This document shows, piece by piece, positions 26,336-37,098 of a stretch of DNA of 64,000 bases (position 1 is the stretch's first letter; every line of letters starts with the position of its first letter). The stretch is from Trogon surrucura (Eukaryota > Chordata > Aves > Trogoniformes > Trogonidae), in assembly GCA_020746105.1 (NCBI GenBank), contig CM036617.1:146127061-146191060 (forward strand), in the 5' to 3' direction. The translations under genes and the position numbers were made by a program. The notes beneath the pieces were generated by a model, which had not been told where the DNA came from, made no database searches, and saw only the letters and a list, made by a program, of their open reading frames with translations.

Positions 26336-29300
26336 AGAATGCCTACAGCAGTCTTACTGTGATTAATGGGTTGGACTAAAGCCCGCGAGCCTAAGCCATG
26401 ATTTTGGTTTAAGTGTTCCTCCTTCAAATCACGTGCAAAGCATATTCACAACTTGCACTTCTCCACAACACACCTAGACTAGCCCTGTCAACTGTCACCA
26501 GCCTCAAATACCCATGGTCCACCAAAGTGTCTACAACAGACTTTAAAAAAATAAGTTAAAAATAGTCAGAAAAAAAAAGACATCATCTCTGCACTGGAAA
26601 GAACTCTTCTCTTCTGCATTTGGGATTCACAGTTATATTGCACAAGTCCAAATTCATGAGGCTGTTAAATGTCATCTCCTGACTCATTTAGGCTGCAGAC
26701 ATCGGTGCTTTCAGTTATCTTGCTTTTGCCTGCCACTACAGACTACTCCTTTAGCCACCACGCACAAAACAGTCACCTCAGATTGGTAACTACTGGCCAG
26801 CAGACAATCTCCAGCACAGTTTTAATTGTAAATTTTCTCCTTAAAGACTCTGAAAAAGCATAAGTTCTGTGAATCAAGAAGGAAAAAAAAAACCACCAGC
26901 CTGCATTCTTGATCTGAGCAATAGCAAGCTAAACAGTACTACACCTCTGTGTCCAGCATCACAGGACTTAGCCAGTGCATCCTGATGTAAGAAAACCACT
27001 ATTGCGTTATTTTCCCAATGTCCAGAACGTCACTTGGAAGCCAACGCCTGCCTCATGGGAGACATTCAGACAATAAAAGTTGTTCTAGAAAACCACACAG
27101 CCCTTCCCATCCATGCCGTATCAGGTTATAAGGACTCTGAATTAACCATGCCTGGATACTTAAGTCAATTCCTGAACTGTAATGCAGTAGATTGCTCACT
27201 AAACGTAAAGCTGAGCTTATACTCCCCTCTAAGCAAGAGGACATAAAGGATTCCTTGAAAGTCACTATATAATCCTCCTATAAGATTTGTAACCATGCTA
27301 CCCCTTCTTAATAGCTTCTGCAGTGGTGTAACCTTCTCTCACTTTCTTCAAGCCTGAAGACTCTGTATTTAGGAATACCTGGGAGAAGAAAGGCGCTACG
27401 TCTTTGCTGCAGCTGAAATACTTCCCGAATGTAATCTGATATCCCGCCACACTCCAGTAAAATTTACATGTGCCATATCAAGAAACCAAACGACTGTATC
27501 AAAAACGGAAGTATGCAATATTTCATCAGTTCCCTCTTACTAATTCTTCTGTCAGGTGGGAAGTGCCAGGCATGAAATCGAACTAAACCTAAGCTTCGAA
27601 TAAGTCAGTACTGGTATTAAGCCTGTTTTAGAAGTATCTCACCGAAACAGCAAACTACTGAATACAGCAAATTAATTCAATGCAATCCGATCGCTGAATA
27701 ATTAAAATACATAGTCACATGTACAGTAAATTCAACAAGATGAGTTTTAAAAATAAAATTCATAAATAGTAAGAAAGGCTAACAGGTGGCCAGGACATAA
27801 AGGATAAAGCTTACTTGCGATTTAGATACTGACTTCCAAGGAAGCAAAGGTCTCACTGCACCTGCAGGTGGAAGTCTTGGCACATAAACAAGTTCACAGC
27901 CACAAAAAAACCCTTCATGGAGAAAGAATTTCCTTTTAGTGTTGTATCAGCTATACAAAGCTACAATAAACCAAACAAAACAAATCCAGCCATGTTGCTT
28001 TTGGGCAGACTAGAACCCACTCTCAGTTCTATTTTTATACCCTCAGTTAGGCAGCTCACATGCCCTGTAGTTACTTGAAGCCACCAGAAGTTTGCTGTCC
28101 CTATAGCCTCTCATCTGTGACCACTTCCTTTAACGATTCTCCTGCTTATATTTCTTCCTTCTAAAGCAGCAAATTTATGCCCCCATCACGCAGATGAACA
28201 TTGACTAAAAAGCCCATACATTTCCCACAGCAGTAGCACAGCCTCTCTGGCCGTCTTTGCCCGCGATGCCCCCCACTTCCTCTTCATGTTCAGCCTTCTC
28301 GCTTTACAATCCCACGGCGTATGTAGCATCTGCAGCTGTGAATTCTAGGGTACCACCAAAAACGTTACTTGAGGTGAAAATTCCTGTTGTGCGTGAGCAG
28401 AAACATGCACAAGCTTGCAGTGCTGCAAAGTCCTGCCTGCCTCTGCCAGCAGATGCCCTTTCATTGTGTCCCCTCCCTCCTGGGGACAGCCACATTGCTC
28501 AGCCCTGCCTGCGTTTCCAGCTCTGATGTGGCTTCTTCACACTCAGTGGCTGCTCCATGTGCATGCAGGCTTGCATCTCACCAGTCAGTAACTGTACAGC
28601 CTTGGGTACCAAGAGAAATTCATAAATATGCTCTCTGAAGCCTTTTCCAAATGCAAAATCACTCCCAGCTGCAACACCGTCATGGCTGAATAACCCTCCT
28701 GAAAATAATCCATGTTCCTTCTGTCTTAGGTGGCTTCCACAACAGTCCCACAGGGTTTTATACTTCTTTTAGTACTGCAGGTATCCACAAGAACTGGCAT
28801 CCACGAGAAGGCAGACCACATGTGCTCTTTGACACCCTTCTGTCCCCAAAATCCCAAACAGAGGTGGGATTGATCTGTGGGGATTTTCTGAATGCCCAAG
28901 GACATGAGGGTCTGTCTGGCAAAGGCACCGCTCTGTGCTTGGATCAGCTCTTGTGTTACCTAGAAAGGAGAGTGACTGATTCTCAGTCACTTCAAATTTG
29001 AAAGAGAAAGGTTGATCTAAGGCAACCATTGCTCTTTTCCTGTCTGCGGGCCAAACTGACACTTTGCAGGCAGATCTAGTCCTTCCCTTCCTCTCTGTTA
29101 CATTTGCAAAGGTCATCATCTACTTATGTATTTGCACTGACTGAGATAAGGTCAATTTGGCATGTGCATTATTGTAGATAAACCCCAGAAAATTAGGCTC
29201 ACCAAAGACAGCCTGGATAACCAGCATGGCTGAAGACATTTCAGCAAACCCAGAGAATATAAAGCACACATCCGATGATCAACAGGGACTGAAAGCCTGT

Positions 29301-29900
29301 TGCCTGTCCTCTAGTTAATTACTTGAAACTGTACACATTGCATCTCAGTCTTTTTAACACAAATTTGATTTTCACCATCAGGCATGTTTGCATCTTGTCT
29401 AAATGGAGTAGCTTCCGATGGCCTATGGCTTTCGCTTAGCTGATGAGACAGAACAGATGATGCCCCGTTCCAGCTTTAGTAACAGGCTGCGCAAAATGGT
29501 CCAACTACACAGTGCTTAATTAGTCAGTATGGACTCAAAGTGAGGGTAGGGGTTTCACTTAATTAAATATTAAGCTAGATTTTTTTATCTCAATCACCCT
29601 GATGATGACGGCCAATGGGCAGAGATTATTCAGGATTGAAGGGAAAACTCATGTTCCAAAAGAGCACAATTTGTCAGGTCTCTACAGATAGTATTTCATA
29701 TTCTAGTTTATGAAAGGCACCATATGATACAATTGCTTGAATAATTCAGAATATCTCTTTTTAATTGCATTTCTAACATGTAGATGTCACTTCACAAGAT
29801 ATAACCACCTCTTCGTCTTTTAGTATACAATATGTTTTCCGTGTCTGCAATAATTAATGTTTATTGCATTTTCATTTTGACTAATTATACGTAGACCTAT
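26336..29900. other. Intronic sequence without recognised features
   Basis: The 28.2-28.6 kb part is somewhat GC-richer and gives overlapping chance frames on both strands. No repeat or exon was recognised. Confidence 0.5.
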
Positions 29901-30440
29901 CACGGTTTCAGTGGGGACAGAGTTAATTTTCTTCCCAGTAGCTGGTACAGTGCTGCATTTCAGATTTAGTGGAAGAATAGTGGTGATAACACGCTGACAT
30001 TTTAGCTGTTGCTAAGCTGTGTTTATCCTAAGTCAAGCATTTTTCAGTTTCCCATGCTCTTGCCAGCAAGCAGGTGCACAAGAAGCTGGGAGGGAGCACG
30101 GCCAGGAGAGCTGACTCAGACTAGTCAAAGGGATATTCCATACCATAGGATGTCATGTCCACTGTACGAACTGGGGGAGTTGGCTGGGAGGGGCCGATCC
30201 CTGCTCAGGGACTGGCTGGGCACCGGTCAGCTGGTGGTGAGCAACTGCATTGTGCAGCACTTGTCTTGTCTTGCTGCTCCTTTCTCTCTCTTTTTGTTAT
30301 CTACCTTTTTGTTACTATTACTACCATTGTTACTATATGTCAATTATTAAACTGTTTTTATCTCAGCCCACAATGGGGGAGTGAGCACTCACTCAGTGGC
30401 TGTGTAGTGCTTAGTTGCAGGCAAAGGTTAAATCATGACA
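29901..30440 (+). mobile_element. Old solo LTR of an avian ERVL-type endogenous retrovirus
   Basis: The order of blocks matches the common bird ERVL LTR: GACAGAGTTAATTTTCTTCC, CAGTAGCTGGTACAGTGCTG, GGTGATAACACGCTGACATT, CACAAGAAGCTGGGAGG, AAAGGGATATTCCATACCAT, ATTAAACTGTTTTTATCTCA and the 3' end AGTGGCTGTGTAGTGCTTAG ending CATGACA. The promoter position normally reading TATATAAACT is decayed to GTACGAACT near 30163. No internal retroviral region lies on either side, so it is a solo LTR. No target-site duplication is visible, consistent with age. Confidence 0.88.
30346..30351 (+). promoter_or_regulatory. Polyadenylation signal of the old LTR
   Basis: ATTAAA in the position where this LTR family normally carries its poly(A) signal, shortly before TTATCTCAGCCCAC. 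Confidence 0.55.
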
Positions 30441-30485
30441 AGCCCGAATCAAGAACATAGTTTGAACTACAGCATGCTTGATGAG

Positions 30486-30515
30486 AAAAAAAAAAAGGGG
30501 GGGGGGGGGGGGGGG
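30486..30515 (+). repeat. A11-G19 homopolymer tract
   Basis: Eleven A are followed directly by nineteen G, then AGGGAAAGGAAGGG. It begins 46 bases after the LTR end. Such G runs can fold into quadruplexes and are error-prone in sequencing. Confidence 0.95.
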
Positions 30516-31631
30516 AGGGAAAGGAAGGGCCAGCACCAAGAAATTTCCCCAATTTCTTATTAAATACTATTCAAAAGAAGTCAGGGAGGTACTATTTTGA
30601 CAGTAGAATTAACGGAAGTAAAGGTAATAGTTGCTTAATAAACGTTAGGAATGCAAGCACTTCGTACCCCTACTGAATACATTAAGAAAAAAAAAGACCA
30701 GGACACATATGACAGCAAACATTTCAACGTATTTCTCCAAGCAGCCATTAATTACAGGGCTTTACTCAGAACAGAGTACTTCAGTAAGTTAGACTGGAAG
30801 CAAAAATTAACAGATGTCTTCCAAAGTCAACACCAAAGACAATAATTCATGCCTCCAGGCAGCACCGCAGTCCATCAAATCCTAACTCCCTTCACTTCAA
30901 GTGGCTTCCCATTTCACACATGATTTTTGAATCACCTGATTTTTGAATCACCTGAGTCTAAAATTGGTCCGAACATCACACAGCGTGTGCCCAAAGCAAG
31001 TTAACACTTGACAGCATTCACACTCTTTATACAGCTGGACTGTCACACTCCACCCTGCGTCTTCACAGCAGACACACTCCCACCTATCCCTTCCTAGTCC
31101 CTGCTGCTCCCAGATCTCACCTTTTACTTGAAACAAACTGCCATTTTCTTCCTCAGAAGAAAAGCCTGCAGACCCTACACTGAACTCCCTTTCCAAATTT
31201 GAATTACTGCCCTGAAACAATTACAAATTATTCTACTAGCTGCAAGCTATCATGCTAAGACTGGGGAATTTGCTGTGACACAGCACAAGTACCAGCATCA
31301 GGAAAGCATGTGATAAAATCTTTTGTCAAAGAGGAAAATTGTGAGCAACTAAGAAAAAATTAAACAAGCTCCCAGAATATAACAGGTACCCCGAATAAAA
31401 ACCACAAATCACAAAGCACAATCACAGAATCATTCACTGTAACTCAATAAAACATTCACCCTGACAACCCAAAAGATGTCAGACAATGTGTCCATCTCAC
31501 ACTTATGAGTAATTAACTTTTTCCCCACCTTTATATTAAGGACAAGAACTTAAATTCCAATTAATAATGTCAAAATATTGTTTTTCTCCTTATCACAAGG
31601 TATCCAGAAACAGCTGTCAGTTTTCCAAAAT
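30516..31631. other. Intronic sequence; one 16-bp duplication
   Basis: Apart from the duplicated word at 30921-30952 nothing was recognised. Confidence 0.5.
30921..30952. repeat. 16-bp tandem duplication, two copies
   Basis: TGATTTTTGAATCACC occurs twice head to tail. Confidence 0.95.
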
Positions 31632-32010
31632 TTCATAGAATCAGAGAATGGTTTGGGTTGGAAGTGGCCTTAAAGACCATCCAATTCCAACTCCCCTGCA
31701 GTGAGCAGGGACACCTCCCACTAGACCAGGTTGCTCAAAGTCCCATCCAGCCTGGCCTTCGAACACTTCCAAGGAGGGGTCTTCCACCACCTCTCTGGGC
31801 AGCGTGCTCCAGTATCTCACCACCCTCACAGTAAAGAATTTCTTCGTAAAGTCTAATCTAGATCTACCCTTTTTCAATCTGAAACTGTTGCCCCTCGTCC
31901 TATCACTACATTCCCTGATAAAGAGCCCCTCCCTTTCTTCCTGTAGTCCCCTTTAGGTACTGGAAGGCCACTATAAGGTCTCCCTGGAGACTTCTCTTTC
32001 CCAGGCTGAA
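31632..32010 (-). mobile_element. CR1 LINE, 5'-truncated, minus strand
   Basis: Begins TTCATAGAATCAGAGAATGG, GGTTGGAAGTGGCCTTAAAG, then CTGCAGTGAGCAGGGACACC, CTAGACCAGGTTGCTCAAAG and CCATCCAGCCTGGCCTTCGA, all reverse-complement CR1 3' end. It belongs to the AGATGTCCCTGCTCA subfamily like the copies at 7601 and 22278. The minus frame 31641-31877 starts with the ORF2 C-terminal segment VVRYWSTLPREVVEDPSLEV, then runs off in another frame. Confidence 0.94.
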
Positions 32011-32257
32011 AATTTTATTCTCTAATTCAAAATAAGATGAGTATTAGCTCACATGATTTTGAGTTACATCCCAGCTACTCCTGTGGTTACACCACGTTTA
32101 CTCATAGCATCTAAAAATTACTGTAGGAATATATGGAAGCCTGGCTTCTTCCATTCTAGTCAGACAGTAACGGGTGGAAAATTCTAGACATGCCTTCTGT
32201 CGTGCCTCAATGTAATGCAACAGGATCAGAGCTGCATGGCTAAACTTCCAGGCTGAA

Positions 32258-32487
32258 GAGCAAGGAGAGGAAATGGCCTCAAGTTGCACCAGGGGAGGTT
32301 TAGATTGGACATTAGGAAAAACAGGCTGCCCAGGGAAGTGGTGGAGTCACCATCCCTGGAGGTGTTCAAAAAACCTGCAGATGTGGCACTTCAGGATATA
32401 GTTTAGTGGTCACAGTAATGTGGGGTTGACAGTTTGATTAGATGATCTTAGAGGTTTTTTCCAGCCTTAAAGATTCTATGATTCTGT
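32258..32487 (+). mobile_element. CR1 LINE, 5'-truncated 3' end
   Basis: GAGGAAATGGCCTCAAGTTG, GGGGAGGTTTAGATTGGACA, CAGGCTGCCCAGGGAAGTGG, GCAGATGTGGCACTTCAGGA, TAGATGATCTTAGAGG and the tail GATTCTATGATTCTGTG. It lies about 250 bp from the oppositely oriented CR1 at 31632 and is of a different subfamily. An internal deletion has removed the expected bases between AGGAAAAA and CAGGCTGCCC. Confidence 0.93.
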
Positions 32488-34821
32488 GTCTCTGTCCTGT
32501 CAGGGACAGGGCTGCTGAACTCTCACCAACACCGCACAATTCTGTTTTCTGTATAATAGTCAGACCACAATGGAGAGGAAATACATTTACAAGTTACCTG
32601 TGTCCATTGGTGGCCAACCCAAGATCACAGAAGATAAGGCAGCCTGGCTATTCAGAGGTTTACCCAACCATGCTGCTCATTTCCACTGTAGCAGGGTCAC
32701 CTGTACCTCTGAACCCTCAGTGTCCCAGATATGTATCAAAATTACTGGCTAACATTGAAACTTCTACATGAAAAGCTGTAGAAAAATGGTAGGTACACAG
32801 TAAGAATAACCTCTTGTGGTTAATATTAAACTACACGTACAGTTGTAGGCAGACTTTATATTTTTTGTCTCCTAAGGATGCGAATTAACGCTGTATATCA
32901 CAGCAGGTTAATACAACAAAGCTGCTGTCAAGAAATGTCTGATTTTAATTGAAATGACAGTGCATTATCCAACAACTCCAAGTAATGCCACCGTAAGATG
33001 TGTTGGAGATGAGATGTAGGTGGGATGCCCCCACCCTCACTGCATGCTAGGGCCACATCTTCTGGTGACCGTTTGGTACTGACGATGAACCACTAACAGT
33101 TTCTCTCCAGAAAGGGAAAGATGATGCAGTCCGTGTAATATTTCATTTCCATTAGAAAAAAAAAAAAATTGATTCTAGAAATCAGAGCAAAACTGACACT
33201 GAGAGAGGGGGAGAGTAAGAGAAGCCACTTTCAGTAGCTGGAATTGTTGGTTCACGCAGAACACTGCAACTTCAAATTTTGTTCTCACAAACTGAAGTGA
33301 AACATGGAATGACTATTTCCACATAAAAGCTTTTTTCTTTTGCAAGCTTCCCCCTTGTCCAATCAAGAACTCAGAAAAAATAAAAGGAGGAGGAATATAA
33401 TCAAGCAAAGTGTGAGAAAAAAAAATAAAGCTACCAACTGAGCTGATAAAAAAGTTGAAATATTACAGTCAAAAATGATAAGATGCAATGTCATAACACC
33501 ACCAAAACCTTTTAACCTTTTCACTTCAAAGAAAAATTGAAAAACCAATGAACTGATACTAAATTTATGTTTTCATGAAATAGCATTTTTACTAGAAAAG
33601 CACTCCATCAGCAAATGTTGAACCAGCTGTAAGAACTTTATCTAAAGATTACTCAGAAGAAAAAATATTCTATTTTGTATTGTTCACATTCAAAAATAAG
33701 TGACATTTTAGATACTACGTTCTCACATACTTACATTATTTCTGTGTAAGTCTCCATTGATGCATAGCCAGCCTATTCTATGCCATAAAATACAGCAAGT
33801 TTCCTATTTAGTTTTGAGTCACTTTATTCCATAAGTTGAAAACTGGTTCAGGACTGAGAAACCTTCTGCAAGCACAAAATGGCTCAAGCCCAGCAGATTG
33901 ATGTGGATGGAGCCTTTTTTATATTTTCCGGAGGAAATATTTTTTCGATTAAATCAACATAGCTGCGGCCATTTACATTCCTGTTAAACCCCTTGAGCAC
34001 TTCAGAGTATCAACCATATTTTATGAGTGGTTTTAAGCTTCTGGATACTTTTGAAAGGAATATTTATCTTCACAAAAATCGCTTGCCAGTTGCTAGCAAG
34101 CTAATAGACAACATTCTTCAAAGTAGAAGCCTGAAAAATTTAGACAAGTATCTTTCTTGAAAGAAAGAGAGAAGTAGAAAAAGACTTCATTTTAGAATTT
34201 ACTGCAAATAAATTTTCCTAAGCTTTTAAGCCTAGCAGGATTTCATCCAGTAGAGGTCTAAAAAAATTCCTCTGGGCAAAATACATAGGAATAACACACC
34301 AAGTTAGAGTCAGTAGTACTTGCAAGAAAAGAGGGAGCTGTAGTAAGTAGCATTTGACAGAAATGAACTGCCCATCAATTCATTAAAGGAATAGCTGGCA
34401 CCAGTCCTAGAGCTGCTTTCTAGTATTGTTCTAGGGTTGGAACATCATAAAAATTCACCTTCTCCACCACCACACCTACAAAACCATGTTCTTATCCTCT
34501 TCACAGCCTGTTTCGCAAGCCTAGGGGACACTGAAGCCCCAGTTCTTTAGTTCATTTTGTCCCTCAGCAGCTTGTCTATCCAAGGCTTCCCAGATCCTCG
34601 CCCTCAATCCAGCCAACTGATAAACTCTGAGGACAGGGCTTGGAAACCTGGGAACTGCTGGAGCTCTGGAGACCTTGATTCCTCTCTAACTGGCACCTGC
34701 CACTCTGAATGAGCCCATCCAGTAGCCTGCTCTTTTTTGGTGATAGGAGCGAGGTACCACTGTGGTCAGGCAGAGCGCTAGATTTTAATCCAAAGGAAGC
34801 CAAACCTGAAATCTCAAATGC
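32488..34821. other. Intronic sequence without recognised features
   Basis: AT-rich with an A-run near 33158. No exon or transposon was recognised. Confidence 0.5.
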
Positions 34822-35400
34822 ATCACAAAATCACAGAATGTTAGAGGTTGGAAGGGACCTTGAAAGATCATCTAGTTCAATTCCCCTGCAAAGCAGGACC
34901 TCCTAGAGTAGGTCACACAGGAACTCATCCAGGGGGGTTTTGAATGTCTCCAGAGAAGGAGACTCCACAACCTCTCTGGGCATCCTGTTCCAGTGCTCTG
35001 TCACCCTCACTGAGAAAAGGTTTTTCCTTATGTTCACATGGAACCTCCTATGCTCCAGCTCTCATCCATTGTCCTTTGTCCTGTCACTTGATATACCTGA
35101 GAAGAGTCTGGCTCCATCCTCATGACACTCCTCCTTAATATATTTAAAAACATTCCTGAGGTCACCCCTCAGCCTCCTCTTCTCCGAGGTGAAGAGACCC
35201 AGCTCCTTCAGACTTTCCTCCTAAGGGAGATGTTCCACTCCCTTAACCATCTCTGTGTCTCTGCGCTGGGCTCTCTCAAGCAGTTCCCTGTTCTTCTTGA
35301 ACTGAGGGGCTCAGAGCTGGACACAATACTCCAGCTGTGGCCTCACCAGGGCAGAGGAGAAGGGGAGGAAAACCTCTCTCAACCTACTGGCCACACCCTG
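34822..35400 (-). mobile_element. CR1 LINE, 5'-truncated, minus strand (about 580 bp)
   Basis: Starts ATCACAAAATCACAGAATGT, GAGGTTGGAAGGGACCTTGA, and continues through GGGTTTTGAATGTCTCCAGA, ACCTCTCTGGGCATCCTGTT, GAGGTCACCCCTCAGCCTCC to CTGGACACAATACTCCAG and GTGGCCTCACCAGGGCAGAG. It covers the 3' tail plus the last coding part of ORF2, which is broken by stops and shifts. It resembles the copies at 38846 and 63013. Confidence 0.95.
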
Positions 35401-36268
35401 TGACCTCCCTGTGCCAGCCCAGGTGAGGCTTTTTTGAAATGTTGGGAAGGACCTACATGTACTGAGCAGTTGCTGCCAAGATCTCTGTGTGATACAAAGT
35501 TCACAGCTCTGCCAAGCATCTCACTTTTCTCCAATAAACCGTGCAATATTGTGACAGCACATCCTACTAATCATCATAAAGTAGATTTACAGCTGCTACT
35601 CTACGACACACCGTAAACTTTCTACCACTCTCAAAGCAGGGAGAGAAATTCACTCCAGCCAGGCAGTCCCTTTCCAGCTATATTGCAGGAAAAAACACTC
35701 GTGCGCTTCTTTTTAGCATGGACTTGTTTTCTGAGCACTTGCAGGACACAGCAGCTGGGGAGCAGCCCAGGGGAGGCAGAGGTCCATCAACCGGTTCACT
35801 GCAACAGGCGCAGTTGAGTGACAAGATAGCAACTTGGCAGCCTCAACAAGACACGGCTGTAACAGCCCTCCTTCGGATGATGTCTTAACAATAGAAAGTG
35901 GCTGTTCTTATCTCTTCCCTACAACCCTGCAGCTTCCTTTCACTTTTTCTTCACTAAAAAGAACTCATTCAAAGTGATAACTCTGTTCCTAAGATCTGGA
36001 AACTACATTTTTTTTAAAAAGAAATAAAAAAATAAAGGAAAAAAACTTTTTGAAGTTTTATTTGCAGGATAAGTTTAACAAGAACTCTGCCACATGTTTA
36101 ACTGAAACTGCAAGAAATTAAAAGCCCAGTGTGAATGACTCACACTGACTGACTTAATAAAGACCCATGCCTTTAATTTGAGAAATTAAAATAATGTCTA
36201 AACCAATTAATACATCCATGTGTTTGGCCTTCTTTATATGTGTAACCACACAAAACATCTCTTCTTAC

Positions 36269-36296
36269 ATTCAGTACAATAAATTCAGTACAATAA
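36269..36296. repeat. 14-bp tandem duplication, two copies
   Basis: ATTCAGTACAATAA occurs twice head to tail. Confidence 0.95.
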
Positions 36297-36926
36297 ACTC
36301 ATTATTTAGCATCAGGCTATAAATTAATAAAAAAATACAAGACGCCCAGATCAGTGGAACAAATTCAAAGTGCTCAAAACCCCTGCACTTAACCCAAAAC
36401 ACCTCTGCTGAGCAGTATCAAACCACTTCTAATGTTCAAAATGCAGCAAGAAACAACAAAGTCAAGCTGACGGCTTCTGTAATTGGGCTCATGTTGCTTG
36501 CCATCAATAAACTTCATTAACTTGGAAGTAACCTGGACACCTTCAGGTAAAGCACTGTCACATCTTAGCTGAACAGATCTGAAACGAAGCAATCCTAGAC
36601 GAGAGATCGTGCTTCCAGTGAGCGCAACCACTGAAATGCAGAAAGCACCTTCTTAAAATAACCAGAACTTAGCATTTTACAAATCAGGATGAGTGGCCTC
36701 ATCTTAAGCCCTGTGTATATCTGCACACCTGAAAAGTGGCCAGCGAAATATTTACATGCATACAAACATTTTACAATTTTCAGAACATAGAAGTAAATAA
36801 GCAGAGGAGACTGTTTTGTATCGAGAAAGGAAGATACAGTTTCTTGACAAGCGTTTGGCCCATTTATACTCATGTTTACCATGTTACCATTCAGTATATT
36901 AATACTTGAATAAATAAAAAAAAGGT

Positions 36927-36932
36927 ACTAAC
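36927..36932 (-). other. ST8SIA1: 5' splice donor of the ST8SIA1 exon
   Basis: On the minus strand the exon ends CCACAG and the intron opens GTTAGT, a good match to the vertebrate donor consensus. It leaves the reading frame in phase 0. Confidence 0.85.
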
Positions 36933-37077
36933 CTGTGGAAAGAGAGAGTAAGTTGCATTGTCAATAGTGACAGAATACAAAAATTCCCCGTCAAACCAGA
37001 GGTTCTTTCCCATTGGGGAGTTCAGCTTTGTCATAGCAAAGAGCTGCCCGGGGTCACAGCATTCTTCCAGCAGTTTC
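36933..37077 (-). CDS. ST8SIA1: ST8SIA1 internal exon (probably exon 2), alpha-2,8-sialyltransferase 1 / GD3 synthase
   Basis: This is a 145-bp exon read on the minus strand: one leading G that completes a split codon, then 48 codons with no stop, ending in phase 0 (CCA CAG). The acceptor is a pyrimidine-rich tract ending in CCCAG and the donor reads CAG|GTTAGT. The peptide contains ECCDPGQLFAMTKLNSPMGK, then a WFDGEFLYS block, the N-glycosylation sequon NAT inside TIDNATYSLFPQ, and stops where the family continues towards sialylmotif L. From memory of mammalian ST8SIA1 the matching blocks are CCDPAHLFAMTKMNSPMGK and DGEFLYSFTIDNSTYSLFPQ. ST8SIA5 and ST8SIA6 differ strongly here. Family knowledge: GT29 Golgi type II membrane enzyme that adds an alpha-2,8 sialic acid to GM3 to make GD3. 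The segment lies in the luminal stem/start of the catalytic domain. Odd points are V for F in LYSVTID and L for M in TKLNS. The ortholog call is strong; exon number is inferred. Confidence 0.9.
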
Positions 37078-37098
37078 CTGGGAAAGGCAACCAGAAAA
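37078..37098 (-). other. ST8SIA1: 3' splice acceptor and polypyrimidine tract of the ST8SIA1 exon
   Basis: Read on the minus strand, a pyrimidine-rich stretch (TTTTCTGG then TTGCCTTTCCCAG) ends in AG directly before the exon. The exon starts with one base of a split codon, so the preceding intron is phase 1. Confidence 0.8.

Larger units (their letters stand above)
1..36932 (-). other. ST8SIA1: ST8SIA1 intron 2 (partial, at least 36.9 kb if no exon was missed)
   Basis: Inferred from the phase-0 donor at its high-coordinate end. The next exon should carry sialylmotif L (VVGNGG) and the last a frame of roughly 190 codons. I read the minus strand for the motif and for a long matching frame and saw neither. 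A short exon could still have been missed by eye. The gene may therefore continue below position 1. Confidence 0.6.
35401..36932. other. Intron 2 sequence next to the ST8SIA1 exon
   Basis: Contains a 14-bp duplication and an 80-codon minus-strand frame at 36389-36631 with no recognised domain. Nothing else was seen. Confidence 0.5.

Noticed and set aside
31410..31440. CACAATCACAGAATCATTCA resembling a reverse CR1 tail
   Set aside because: The following bases do not match a CR1 3' UTR, and the real minus-strand CR1 starts at 31632.
36389..36631. 80-codon minus-strand frame 300 bases downstream of the ST8SIA1 exon
   Set aside because: I considered a further exon, but it does not resemble any part of a sialyltransferase and has no sialylmotif. 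A TTTCAG acceptor-like word alone is not enough.
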